Source: Streptococcus sanguinis
GTDB lineage: Bacteria; Bacillota; Bacilli; Lactobacillales; Streptococcaceae
Reading direction: 5' to 3'
Assembly (NCBI RefSeq): GCF_900635155.1
Contig: NZ_LR134002.1
Location: 620,001 to 684,000 of the forward strand
Length of the DNA stretch: 64,000 bases
Position 1 is the first letter of the stretch. Every line of letters begins with the position of its first letter. Below the pieces are notes generated by a model. That model did not search any database. It had not been told where the DNA came from and worked only from the letters and a program-made list of their open reading frames with translations. Of the stretch, positions 17,872 through 26,430 are shown piece after piece. The position numbers and the translations under genes are program-made.

Positions 17872-18635
17872 TGGCACTTCTTGATGTAAAAAATCTAACT
17901 AAAAACTTTGGCGGTCTGACTGCTGTCAGCGATGTGACCTTGGAACTCAACGAGGGCGAGCTGGTTGGTCTGATTGGCCCTAATGGTGCAGGAAAAACGA
18001 CTCTTTTCAATCTCTTAACGGGCGTTTATGAGCCGAGTGAAGGAACAGTGACACTAGATGGTCATTTGCTCAATGGTAAGGTTCCTTACAAGATTGCTGC
18101 TTTAGGTCTGGGGCGAACCTTCCAGAACATCCGGCTCTTTAAGGATCTTAGTGTTTTGGATAATGTTTTGATTGCCTTTGGTAATCATCATAAGGCTCAT
18201 GTGTTGGCTTCCTTCTTCCGCCTGCCAGTCTACTACAAAAACGAAGAAGAACTCAAAGACCAGGCTTTGGAGTTGCTAAAAATTTTTGACTTGGACAAGG
18301 AAGCAGAAACCTTGGCTAAGAACCTAGCTTATGGTCAGCAGCGTCGCTTGGAGATTGTTCGGGCATTGGCAACAGAGCCTAAGATCCTCTTCTTGGATGA
18401 GCCAGCTGCAGGGATGAACCCTCAGGAGACAGCAGAGCTGACTGCATTGATTCGACGGATTAAAAACGAATTTAACATTACCATCATGCTGATTGAGCAT
18501 GACATGAGTCTGGTAATGGAAGTCACTGAGCGAATCTATGTGCTGGAGTACGGCCGCTTGATTGCGCACGGAACACCTGATGAAATCAAGAATGACAAAC
18601 GTGTTATTGAAGCTTATCTAGGAGGTGAAGCCTAA
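17871..18635 (+). CDS. livG: Branched-chain amino acid ABC transporter ATPase LivG
   Basis: 254-residue ABC ATPase. Walker A GPNGAGKTT, a signature region LAYGQQRRLEIVRAL and Walker B ILFLDEPAAGMNP are all present. The long insert before the signature (QNIRLFKDLSVLDNVLIAF) is typical of LivG. Preceded by AAGGAGG; linked by one-base overlaps to livM and livF. Confidence 0.94.
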   Translation: MALLDVKNLTKNFGGLTAVSDVTLELNEGELVGLIGPNGAGKTTLFNLLTGVYEPSEGTVTLDGHLLNGKVPYKIAALGLGRTFQNIRLFKDLSVLDNVLIAFGNHHKAHVLASFFRLPVYYKNEEELKDQALELLKIFDLDKEAETLAKNLAYGQQRRLEIVRALATEPKILFLDEPAAGMNPQETAELTALIRRIKNEFNITIMLIEHDMSLVMEVTERIYVLEYGRLIAHGTPDEIKNDKRVIEAYLGGEA

Positions 18636-19345
18636 TGTCCATGCTTAAAGTTGAGAATCTCTCTGTCCATTATGGCATGATTCAGGCTGTCCGTGATGTC
18701 AGCTTTGAAGTAAACGAAGGAGAAGTCGTTTCCCTGATTGGTGCCAATGGCGCTGGGAAAACGACCATTCTCCGGACTATTTCAGGCTTGGTTCGTCCAA
18801 GTGCTGGTAAAATTGAATTTGTAGGCAATGAAATTCAAAAAGTTCCTGCTCAAAAAATCGTAGCAGCTGGACTTTCGCAAGTACCAGAAGGCCGTCATGT
18901 CTTTCCAGGTTTGACCGTTTTGGAGAATTTGGAAATGGGCGCCTTTCTCAAAACAAATCGCGAAGAAAATCAAGCCAATCTCAAAAAGGTCTTCTCTCGT
19001 TTCCCACGCTTGGAAGAGCGTAAAAACCAAGATGCTGCAACCCTTTCAGGTGGTGAGCAGCAGATGCTGGCTATGGGACGGGCTTTGATGTCTACACCTA
19101 AGCTTTTGCTCTTGGATGAGCCTTCTATGGGCTTGGCGCCGATCTTTATCCAGGAAATCTTTGATATTATTCAAGATATTCAGCGACAAGGAACGACAGT
19201 TCTTTTGATTGAGCAAAATGCAAACAAGGCTCTCTCTATCGCTGACCGCGGTTATGTCCTTGAAACAGGTAAAATCGTTCTGTCCGGAACCGGTCAAGAA
19301 CTCCTCGCTTCTGACGAAGTCCGCAAAGCATATCTAGGTGGCTAA
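18635..19345 (+). CDS. livF: Branched-chain amino acid ABC transporter ATPase LivF
   Basis: 236-residue ABC ATPase, partner of LivG. Walker A GANGAGKTT, signature LSGGEQQMLAMGRAL, Walker B LLLLDEPSMGLAP. Shorter than LivG, as usual. Last gene of the operon: the stop codon lies inside the first of three terminator-type hairpins. Confidence 0.94.
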   Translation: MSMLKVENLSVHYGMIQAVRDVSFEVNEGEVVSLIGANGAGKTTILRTISGLVRPSAGKIEFVGNEIQKVPAQKIVAAGLSQVPEGRHVFPGLTVLENLEMGAFLKTNREENQANLKKVFSRFPRLEERKNQDAATLSGGEQQMLAMGRALMSTPKLLLLDEPSMGLAPIFIQEIFDIIQDIQRQGTTVLLIEQNANKALSIADRGYVLETGKIVLSGTGQELLASDEVRKAYLGG

Positions 19346-19434
19346 AAATGTCTGGGAGACATTTTTAGGTTGTGGATAGAAAGTTACGATAGTAACTTAA
19401 CATTTTGAAAAGGTCCATTGGACCTTTTTTCTTC
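19344..19434 (+). terminator. Three consecutive hairpins ending the liv operon
   Basis: AAAAATGTC/GACATTTTT (19344-19366), AAGTTAC/GTAACTT (19381-19398) and AGGTCCA/TGGACCT with a following T run (19408-19434). The last is the best intrinsic terminator. Confidence 0.8.
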
Positions 19435-19528
19435 TCTTAGATGTTAAGCTAGTTTAGTAGACTATTGTCTATCTTCAATTTTTCCAATCGCGGGATTTTT
19501 CTAAATTTTGAAAACTTAGGCAAAGGAC

Positions 19529-19567
19529 TTGGAAGCGTTTGAAATCAGCTTCAAAATAAAGTATAAT
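19529..19567 (+). promoter_or_regulatory. Promoter of the CBS/ACT gene with a cre site
   Basis: TTGAAA (19539-19544), 17 bases, TATAAT (19562-19567). TTGGAAGCGTTTGAA (19529-19543) fits the CcpA cre pattern with one mismatch and covers the -35, suggesting catabolite repression. Confidence 0.7.
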
Positions 19568-19606
19568 AAGTATAAGAATTATGGATAGGAAGTAGAGGGG
19601 ACTTTT

Positions 19607-20263
19607 ATGGCAGTTAAAGATTTTATGACGCGTAAGGTGGTTTATATCAGCCCAAATACAACGATTGCTCATGCGGCAGATATGATGCGTGAGCAGAAAC
19701 TCCACCGTCTGCCGGTGATTGAGAATGACCAACTAGTGGGACTGGTGACAGAAGGAACGATTGCAGAAGCTAGTCCATCTAAGGCAACGAGTCTGTCCAT
19801 TTATGAGATGAACTATCTTCTCAACAAAACCAAGGTTGGTGATGTTATGATTCGTGATGTGGTTACGATCTCTCAGTTTGCCAGTCTGGAAGATGCGACC
19901 TATCTGATGCTGAAAAATAAGATTGGTATCCTGCCTGTCGTGGACAATGAGCAACTTTACGGGGTTATTACTGACCGTGATATTTTCAAAGCCTTCTTAG
20001 AAGTGTCTGGCTATGGTGAAGAGGGAGTCCGTCTGCGCTTTGTCACTGAGAATAAGGTGGGGGTTCTTGAGCAGATAATCCGTCTTCTAGTGGAAGAAAA
20101 TCTCAACATCTCCAATACAGTCAATATCCCACGCAAGGATGGCAAAGTCGTCATTGAAGTACAGTTAGCAGGTGATATAGACATGGAGCTTCTCAAGAAA
20201 AAATTTGAAGAGCATGCTATTGAGTTGGCTGAGATTACACATACTGCTGCAAAAGCTTTATAA
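19607..20263 (+). CDS. CBS-pair and ACT domain protein (AcuB-like)
   Basis: 218 residues. Two CBS motifs occupy about residues 1-135 (DFMTRKVVYISPNTTIAHAA and VMIRDVVTISQFASLEDAT), and an ACT-like domain follows (LRFVTENKVGVLEQIIRLLV). Streptococcal annotation often calls this AcuB, but a role in acetoin use is not shown by the sequence. CBS pairs usually bind adenine nucleotides and ACT domains amino acids, so it is probably a metabolic sensor. Located right after the liv operon, with a cre-controlled promoter. Confidence 0.8.
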   Translation: MAVKDFMTRKVVYISPNTTIAHAADMMREQKLHRLPVIENDQLVGLVTEGTIAEASPSKATSLSIYEMNYLLNKTKVGDVMIRDVVTISQFASLEDATYLMLKNKIGILPVVDNEQLYGVITDRDIFKAFLEVSGYGEEGVRLRFVTENKVGVLEQIIRLLVEENLNISNTVNIPRKDGKVVIEVQLAGDIDMELLKKKFEEHAIELAEITHTAAKAL

Positions 20264-20270
20264 ATAAAAT

Positions 20271-20302
20271 AAAAAAGCCTCATCGCTAGATGAGGTTTTT
20301 AA
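20271..20302. terminator. Bidirectional terminator between the CBS/ACT and YitT genes
   Basis: CCTCATC-GCTA-GATGAGG flanked by A6 and T5; it overlaps the last codon of the YitT gene. Confidence 0.85.
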
Positions 20303-21186
20303 CGTACAATAGGTTGTTTATTGGCATCTAAAGTGAAGCCTTCGCCCAAAATCTCATGGGCTTCGGTAATAGTAGTAAAGGCAAATGGATCGACTTGGTT
20401 GATGAGTTTTTTCATTTGCTGCATTTCATTACGGGAAACAACACAGTAGACAATTTGCAGATCCTGCTTGCTATAGAAGCCTTGCCCCTTGAGGTAGGTC
20501 ACTCCACGATCCAGCTTGTCATTGATAGCTTCAGCTAGCTCAGTGGGCTTACTGGTAACAATAAGGAATCCCTTACCAGCAAAACCTCCTTCTGCAATTA
20601 GGTCAATGACGCGGGAGGTGATAAAGACAAACATGAGGGTGTAAGATACCATGCGTAAGTCTTTGAAGACTAGGAGAACCAAGGTAATGACTACAAAGTC
20701 AACCGTCAGCATAAGTCTGCCCATGGAAATGCTGGTGTATTTATTGAAGATGCGGGCCACAATGTCCGTACCGCCAGTTGTTCCGCCAGCATTAAAGATG
20801 GTGCCCAGTCCAATCCCCATAATAATCCCCGTTCCAAGACAGGCTAGTAAGACATCGCCGTCCAGAGCTGAGATAAAATAGTCTTGCAGGTGTTTGGAGG
20901 CAGGTAAGATTTCAAAAATTTTGAGCCAGGCTGACACAGAGAAAGTCCCTAGAATACTGAGGTAGAGGGTTCTCGAACCCAGTAGCTTCCATGCAATAAT
21001 AAAGAGAGGAATGTTAATCACTAGGTTGGTCGTCGAGACAGGGATTTTAAATAGATAGTAGGTAATCAAGGTCAGACCCGTTGCTCCACCCTCATACAAA
21101 TGAAAGGGAATGACCAAATAATGAATCCCAAAAGAAAAAATTCCAGCCCCAAAAATGATGGCCAGTACGTTTTTTAATTTAAACAT
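20299..21186 (-). CDS. YitT-family membrane protein (DUF161/DUF2179)
   Basis: 295 residues. The N-terminal two thirds have five or six membrane segments with the family stretch GGTTGGTDIVARIFNKY; the C-terminal third is the soluble DUF2179 domain (FIVTSKPTELAEAINDKL-like). The family is widespread in Firmicutes and its function is not established. The start at 21186 is preceded by GGAGG. Transcribed toward the CBS/ACT gene and separated from it by a shared terminator. Confidence 0.8.
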   Translation of the reverse strand: MFKLKNVLAIIFGAGIFSFGIHYLVIPFHLYEGGATGLTLITYYLFKIPVSTTNLVINIPLFIIAWKLLGSRTLYLSILGTFSVSAWLKIFEILPASKHLQDYFISALDGDVLLACLGTGIIMGIGLGTIFNAGGTTGGTDIVARIFNKYTSISMGRLMLTVDFVVITLVLLVFKDLRMVSYTLMFVFITSRVIDLIAEGGFAGKGFLIVTSKPTELAEAINDKLDRGVTYLKGQGFYSKQDLQIVYCVVSRNEMQQMKKLINQVDPFAFTTITEAHEILGEGFTLDANKQPIVR

Positions 21187-21499
21187 AAGATCCTCCTAAA
21201 TCTCTTTCCAGAAATTTCTTCTGAATATATTTTACCAAAAATTTAGCCTTTGTAAAACACTTTGAAAAAATATTTAAAGTTTTTTCTTATAATGGGCTTT
21301 TAGCTTTTTTTTTGGTAAAATAAACAATAGATAAAAAAGAGTGGGATGAAAATAATGAGTTGACGGAGTCAGCTCTTATCAGGCTGCTCAGCAATGTGGA
21401 CGAACTCTGAAAAGCAGCTTATATCAAGCTTTAGGGCAAGTCTCATCTGCATTTTCTTATAAAGATTAAGAAATTAGAAGTTAGAGATTAAAGGTAAAG
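21187..21499. other. 313-base intergenic region upstream of tmk
   Basis: No gene seen. It holds the divergent start regions of the YitT gene and tmk (TATAAT-like -10 at about 21288, TAAAAT at about 21316). From about 21340 there is a non-coding stretch opening with AGAGTGGGATGAAAATAATG, similar to the left arm of the hairpin before livH. It then contains short matching words (GCTGCTCAGC and AAGCAGC). It may be a degenerate dispersed streptococcal repeat. Confidence 0.45.
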
Positions 21500-22138
21500 A
21501 TGAAAAATGGTATTTTGATTTCGCTGGAAGGTCCGGAAGGGGCTGGAAAGTCGAGTGCGTTGGAAGCCTTGCTTCCTTTTTTGAAAAATTATGGCACTGG
21601 TCTGATTACGACACGGGAGCCGGGCGGTGTCCAGATTGCGGAGGCAATTCGCGAAGTGATTTTGGAGCCTAGTCATACGGCTATGGATGCAAAGACTGAG
21701 CTCTTACTGTACATTGCCAGCCGCCGCCAGCACTTGGCTGAGCGGGTTTTGCCGGCTTTGGCGCAAGGGAAAATCGTCTTGATGGACCGTTTTATCGATA
21801 GTTCGGTGGCCTATCAGGGCTACGGCCGTGGTCTGGATGTATCTGATATTGAATGGCTCAATCAGTTTGCGACAGATGGTCTCAAACCTGATTTAACCCT
21901 CTATTTTGATATTGATGTTGAAGAAGGGCTGGCGCGGATTGCTAGGAGTGAGAGCCGAGAGGTGAATCGGCTTGATTTGGAAGGTTTGGACTTGCATCAG
22001 CGGGTTCGGCAGGGCTATTTGGCGATTCTTGATAAGGAGCCCGAGCGCTTTGTAAAGGTAGATGCCAGTCAACCTCTGGATAAGGTAATAGCTGATAGTT
22101 TAGCCATCATTCAGGAACGATTTGGGAATCTGTCATGA
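21500..22138 (+). CDS. tmk: Thymidylate kinase
   Basis: Phosphorylates dTMP to dTDP for DNA synthesis. 212 residues. P-loop [10 protein letters not shown], the DR(F)[13 protein letters not shown] substrate block and a lid region with arginines ([12 protein letters not shown]) are present. The stop overlaps the holB start by four bases (ATGA). First gene of tmk-holB-yabA-rsmI, a conserved streptococcal order. Confidence 0.95.
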   Translation: MKNGILISLEGPEGAGKSSALEALLPFLKNYGTGLITTREPGGVQIAEAIREVILEPSHTAMDAKTELLLYIASRRQHLAERVLPALAQGKIVLMDRFIDSSVAYQGYGRGLDVSDIEWLNQFATDGLKPDLTLYFDIDVEEGLARIARSESREVNRLDLEGLDLHQRVRQGYLAILDKEPERFVKVDASQPLDKVIADSLAIIQERFGNLS

Positions 22139-23025
22139 AGATAAAAGATTTACAGAAAAGCCAGCCCAGCTTGTTTGAGCAGTTTCAGCATATTTTGGAA
22201 CAGGGACGGCTTAGTCACGCCTACTTGTTTACCGGAGCTTTTGGCAGTTTTGAAATGGCCCAAATCCTGTCTCAGAGTCTCTTTTGCGAGAATAAGCAGG
22301 GCGTCTGGCCTTGTCAGTCCTGTCGTTCTTGTCGTTTGATTGCAGAAGAAGATTTTTCTGATGTAACGGTGGTGCGACCAGCTAATAACATTATCAAAAC
22401 TGACCGAGTTCGAGAGCTGGTCCGAAACTTCTCTCAGAGTGGTCTGGAAGGCAGTCGGCAGGTTTTCATTATCTGCGATGCGGATCGGATGCATGTTAAT
22501 GCAGCCAATTCCTTGCTCAAAGTCATTGAGGAACCACAGAGCGAGATTTATATCTTTCTCCTGACTGCTGATGAACAGCTGATTCTGCCGACGATTCGAA
22601 GTCGGACTCAGGTTTATCATTTTTTGAAAAATACAGCTGCTTTGCAGCACAGCTTGGAGCAGGATGGCTTGATTAAAAGTCGAGCGGAGCTACTAGCTGC
22701 CTATAGTCAGACTCAGTCAGAAGCGGAAAGCTTGGCTCATAATAACGCATTTTTTGAATTAGTCAGCGAATGCGAGCGCTTTGTCAAGGATTTTCAGACT
22801 CGCTCCAGTCAGGCATTTCTGCAGGTTTCACGTCTGGCAAAGCTGGCTGATGATAAGGATAAGCAGGAACAGGTCTTCAAGCTCTTGGAAGTGTTATTTT
22901 ATAAGGATATAGCAACAGAAAGCGGTCGACAGGCCTTGGAGCAGCTTTTGCTGGCTCGGAAAATGTGGCAGGCCAATGTATCTTTTCAAAATGCTTTAGA
23001 ATATATGACTTTGAAAGGAAAGTAA
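22135..23025 (+). CDS. holB: DNA polymerase III subunit delta prime
   Basis: Part of the clamp loader. 296 residues. The N-terminal AAA-like region has [10 protein letters not shown] in place of a full Walker A, as expected for delta prime, which does not hydrolyse ATP. A zinc site CEN-X6-CQSCRSC follows and the SRTQ sensor region ([10 protein letters not shown]) is present. Overlaps tmk by four bases; yabA begins 24 bases later. Confidence 0.92.
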   Translation: MKIKDLQKSQPSLFEQFQHILEQGRLSHAYLFTGAFGSFEMAQILSQSLFCENKQGVWPCQSCRSCRLIAEEDFSDVTVVRPANNIIKTDRVRELVRNFSQSGLEGSRQVFIICDADRMHVNAANSLLKVIEEPQSEIYIFLLTADEQLILPTIRSRTQVYHFLKNTAALQHSLEQDGLIKSRAELLAAYSQTQSEAESLAHNNAFFELVSECERFVKDFQTRSSQAFLQVSRLAKLADDKDKQEQVFKLLEVLFYKDIATESGRQALEQLLLARKMWQANVSFQNALEYMTLKGK

Positions 23026-23049
23026 AAAGAGGCAGCACAGGAGTATAAA

Positions 23050-23367
23050 ATGGATAAAAAAGACTTATTTGACGCCTTAGATGATTTTTCACAGACGCTT
23101 TTAGTGACCCTTGCTGAGGTAGAAGCTGTTAAGAAGAATCTCAAGAGTGTGGTAGAGGAAAATATTGCTCTGCATCTGGAAAATGACAAGCTGAGGGAGC
23201 GCTTGGGAGAGGTGGAGAAGGAAGCTCCGACCAAGACCAAGAAAAATCGGGATAATCTGCGCAAGCTTTACTATGACGGCTTTCATGTCTGTACGGATTT
23301 CTATGGCCAGCGCCGGGAGAATGACGCAGAGTGCATGTTCTGCGATGAATTGTTATTTAGGGAGTAG
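23050..23367 (+). CDS. yabA: Replication initiation control protein YabA
   Basis: 105 residues. The N-terminal half is a long coiled coil ([20 protein letters not shown] onward) that tetramerises in the family. The C-terminus has the zinc motif HVC-X(16)-C-X2-C (HVCTDF and CMFC). YabA binds DnaA and the DnaN clamp to limit re-initiation. Two bases separate its stop from the rsmI start. Confidence 0.92.
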   Translation: MDKKDLFDALDDFSQTLLVTLAEVEAVKKNLKSVVEENIALHLENDKLRERLGEVEKEAPTKTKKNRDNLRKLYYDGFHVCTDFYGQRRENDAECMFCDELLFRE

Positions 23368-23369
23368 CG

Positions 23370-24239
23370 ATGCAGGTTCAAAAAAGTTTTAAGGGCGAAA
23401 CTGCCTACGGCAAGCTTTATCTGGTCGCAACTCCTATCGGCAATCTGGATGATATGAGCATCCGTATGGTCAATACCCTGAAAGAGGTTGACAGGATTGC
23501 GGCTGAAGATACGAGAAACACCGGCCTGCTGCTTAAGCATTTTGGCATTGAGACTAAACAGATCAGTTTTCACGAGCACAATGCCAAGGAGAAAATCCCA
23601 GTTCTCTTGGACATGCTTCAAAGCGGAAATGATATAGCCCAGGTTTCAGATGCTGGTCTGCCCAGCATTTCTGATCCTGGACATGATTTGGTTCAGGTAG
23701 CGCTAGAAGCTGGAATTACTGTAGTGCCAATTCCTGGTCCTAGTGCTGGAATAACAGCCTTAATTGCTAGCGGATTGGCTCCCCAACCGCATATTTTCTA
23801 TGGTTTTCTGCCTAGAAAGGCTGGCCAGCAGAAGGAATTTTTCACTAGCAAAAAATCCTATCCTGAGACCCAGATTTTCTATGAATCGCCTCATCGGGTT
23901 CGGGTTACGCTGGAAAATATGTTGGCAGTTTATGGTGACCGCCAAGTTGTCTTGGTGCGCGAGTTGACTAAGATTCATGAAGAGTATCAGCGAGGTTTGA
24001 TTTCAGACTTGCTGGCCTATACGGCTGAACATCCTCCTAAAGGAGAGTGTCTCTTGATTGTAGCTGGGGCGGCAGAAAATGCTTCACAAGAAATATCTCA
24101 GGACCAATTACTCGCTGAGATTGATCTTTTAGTTGAAGCCGGCAGCAAAAAAAATCATGCCATCAAGAACGTCGCCAAGAAATACGGCAGGAACAAGAGC
24201 GAGCTCTATGCGGTTTATCATGAACTGATAGAAAGTTGA
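23370..24239 (+). CDS. rsmI: 16S rRNA (cytidine1402-2'-O)-methyltransferase
   Basis: 289 residues. SAM-dependent methyltransferase of the tetrapyrrole-methylase fold that methylates C1402 near the decoding centre. Motifs LYLVATPIGNLDDMS, AAEDTRNT, SDAGLPSISDPG and PIPGPSAGITALIASGL are clear. Last gene of the tmk operon; no obvious terminator before the dpnI gene. Confidence 0.95.
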   Translation: MQVQKSFKGETAYGKLYLVATPIGNLDDMSIRMVNTLKEVDRIAAEDTRNTGLLLKHFGIETKQISFHEHNAKEKIPVLLDMLQSGNDIAQVSDAGLPSISDPGHDLVQVALEAGITVVPIPGPSAGITALIASGLAPQPHIFYGFLPRKAGQQKEFFTSKKSYPETQIFYESPHRVRVTLENMLAVYGDRQVVLVRELTKIHEEYQRGLISDLLAYTAEHPPKGECLLIVAGAAENASQEISQDQLLAEIDLLVEAGSKKNHAIKNVAKKYGRNKSELYAVYHELIES

Positions 24240-24324
24240 AGACTTTAAAAATGTGTTTAATCATGCTCCCTGCTGTCAAATTTTTATAGTAGGTTGTTGA
24301 TGTTTATCGTACTTCGAGGTTCTT

Positions 24325-25089
24325 ATGCAATTACAGTTTAACTTAGCTTTAATTAAAAATTATAAAAGCAACAGTCAAAAGGCTCGTGTTTTGACAGAAG
24401 ATTGGGCTGCTCGTCATAGCTATTGCCCAAATTGTGGTAAAACCCCTTTGAAACACTTTGAAAATAATCGCCCTGTTGCAGACTTCTTTTGCCAGAGTTG
24501 TTCAGAAGAATTTGAACTAAAAAGTAAGAAGGGAAATTTTTCTTCTATTATCAATGACGGTGCTTATGCAACTATGGTTGAGAGAGTACAAGCAGATAAT
24601 AATCCAAACTTTTTCTTTTTGACCTATTCGGAAACTTATGAAGTTCAAAATTTTATAGTCCTTCCCAAGCAATTTATAACAGTTGACACTATAATTAAGA
24701 GGAAGCCACTTGGTCCGACTGCAAGACGCGCGGGTTGGGTAGGCTGCAATATCGATTTGTCACAAGTGTCATCAAAGGGAAGAATATTTCTAGTTAAAAA
24801 TGGTCAGATTAGAGAGCCTGAACTAGTACATAAAGAATTTAGAGAGACCTTATTTCTTAGAAAGCAATCTTTTGCTACTAGGGGATGGTTGCTGGAAATT
24901 CTCAAATGCTTGGATAAAATCAAGGAGAGAGAGTTTACGCTTGAAGATATGTATTCTTTTGAAGAAAGCTTAAAACTCATTTTCCCTAACAACCATCATA
25001 TTAAGGACAAGATTCGCCAACAATTGCAATTGCTAAGAGATAAAGGGATGATAGAATTTATTGGAAGAGGAAGATATAGGAAGTTATGA
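24325..25089 (+). CDS. dpnI: DpnI-type restriction endonuclease for methylated GATC
   Basis: 254 residues, the same length as pneumococcal DpnI (DpnC) and very similar to it as remembered. The PD-(D/E)XK active site is countable: Asp53, Glu64 and Lys66 in ADFFCQSCSEEFELKSK. A zinc site formed by Cys34/37 and Cys56/59 surrounds it. The C-terminal winged-helix domain (about 185-254) gives additional specificity for methyl-adenine GATC. It cuts DNA from Dam-methylating sources and spares unmethylated self DNA. Neither the dpnD partner gene nor a DpnII methylase system is adjacent. The gene looks richer in A+T than its neighbours, suggesting acquisition. Ribosome binding site GAGG at 24314. Confidence 0.93.
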   Translation: MQLQFNLALIKNYKSNSQKARVLTEDWAARHSYCPNCGKTPLKHFENNRPVADFFCQSCSEEFELKSKKGNFSSIINDGAYATMVERVQADNNPNFFFLTYSETYEVQNFIVLPKQFITVDTIIKRKPLGPTARRAGWVGCNIDLSQVSSKGRIFLVKNGQIREPELVHKEFRETLFLRKQSFATRGWLLEILKCLDKIKEREFTLEDMYSFEESLKLIFPNNHHIKDKIRQQLQLLRDKGMIEFIGRGRYRKL

Positions 25090-25152
25090 ACATTGATTGA
25101 ACACTTTCCATAGAAATTAAATCTTTAATTTTTCTATGTCTTCAGACTTAGT

Positions 25153-25182
25153 AATCCTGACTTAAAATCAGGATTTTTTTGT
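25153..25182 (+). terminator. Terminator after dpnI
   Basis: AATCCTGA/TCAGGATT hairpin followed by a run of T. Confidence 0.85.
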
Positions 25183-25253
25183 TATCTGGATTAGACAGTT
25201 GGTTTTGCTTATCTATATTTCAACAACGTTCGGGAATTATCTAAAAAAGAGAT

Positions 25254-25268
25254 GATTTTCTGAAATAA
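25254..25268 (+). promoter_or_regulatory. Possible CodY box upstream of serC
   Basis: GATTTTCTGAAATAA matches 11 of 15 positions of the CodY consensus, with an intact core ATTTTCTGAAAT, 59 bases before the serC start. Weak support. Confidence 0.3.
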
Positions 25269-25326
25269 AATAGATATTTTCTAAACTTTGTGATATGATA
25301 TACAAAATAAATTTTGGAGGTAGGAT

Positions 25327-26418
25327 ATGACGATTTACAATTTTTCTGCTGGACCGGCAGTATTGCCCAAGGAAGTCTTGAAAAAAGCTCAGGCTGAGTT
25401 TTTAGACTATGCCCAAAGTGGCATGAGTGTGATGGAGCTGTCCCACCGATCCAAGGAATTTGACGATATTATAAAAGAAGCTGAGAGCTTGCTGCGTGAG
25501 CTCATGGATATTCCGGACAATTACCGCGTGCTCTTCTTGCAGGGTGGAGCTTCTACTCAGTTTAGCATGATTCCCCTTAATCTAGCCCAAGGCGGCAAGG
25601 CCTATTACCTAGTGGCTGGATCTTGGGGAAAGAAAGCTTACACCGAAGCAGTCAAGCTGTCTAAGTTCATTCCATTTGAGACTATTCTTTTAGCTTCGTC
25701 AGAGGATTTAAATTACACGGAAATTCCTTCTTTTGATGAAAAGGAGATTGATCCGCAGGCGGCTTATGTGCATCTGACAACCAATAATACTATCGAAGGA
25801 ACGGCTATTTATGACCTGCCTGCGACCAATGGCGTGCCGATTGTGGCGGACATGTCTTCTAATATCCTGGCTGCTCAATACCGAGTAGAGGATTTTGGTT
25901 TGATTTATGCTGGGGCTCAGAAGAATATCGGACCTGCTGGCGTGACAGTTGTTATCATCCGAGAAGACCTGCTGGATGACGAACCAGTTCTATCTAGCAT
26001 GTTGGATTACCGCATTCATGCGGACAATGGCTCTCTTTACAATACACCACCGACTTTTGCCATCTATATGGCCAAACTGGTCTTTGAGTGGGTCAAGGAG
26101 CTGGGTGGCGTAGCAGAAATGGAAAAGCTCAATCGGGAAAAATCTGGCCTTTTGTACGACTTCATTGAGCAGTCTGACTTTTATCGCAGTCCAGTCCGTT
26201 ATAAGCAGCAACGCTCAGTAGCCAATATTCCCTTTGTGTCTCCTAGCCCAGAGCTGGACGCCAAATTTAACAAAGAGGCTGCAGCAGCGGGATTCAAGAA
26301 TATCAAGGGGCACCGCAGCGTAGGCGGTATGAGAGCTAGTCTCTACAATGCCTTTCCGCTCCAAGGTGTCAAGGACTTGATTGCCTTTATGCAGAAATTT
26401 GAAGAAGAGAATTCTTAG
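25327..26418 (+). CDS. serC: Phosphoserine aminotransferase
   Basis: PLP enzyme of serine synthesis: 3-phosphohydroxypyruvate plus glutamate to phosphoserine. 363 residues. Hallmarks: [15 protein letters not shown] at the N-terminus, [20 protein letters not shown], and the PLP lysine in [12 protein letters not shown]. Preceded by TTGGAGG; serA follows after 12 bases. serB is not nearby. Confidence 0.95.
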   Translation: MTIYNFSAGPAVLPKEVLKKAQAEFLDYAQSGMSVMELSHRSKEFDDIIKEAESLLRELMDIPDNYRVLFLQGGASTQFSMIPLNLAQGGKAYYLVAGSWGKKAYTEAVKLSKFIPFETILLASSEDLNYTEIPSFDEKEIDPQAAYVHLTTNNTIEGTAIYDLPATNGVPIVADMSSNILAAQYRVEDFGLIYAGAQKNIGPAGVTVVIIREDLLDDEPVLSSMLDYRIHADNGSLYNTPPTFAIYMAKLVFEWVKELGGVAEMEKLNREKSGLLYDFIEQSDFYRSPVRYKQQRSVANIPFVSPSPELDAKFNKEAAAAGFKNIKGHRSVGGMRASLYNAFPLQGVKDLIAFMQKFEEENS

Positions 26419-26430
26419 GGGAGGGAATCT

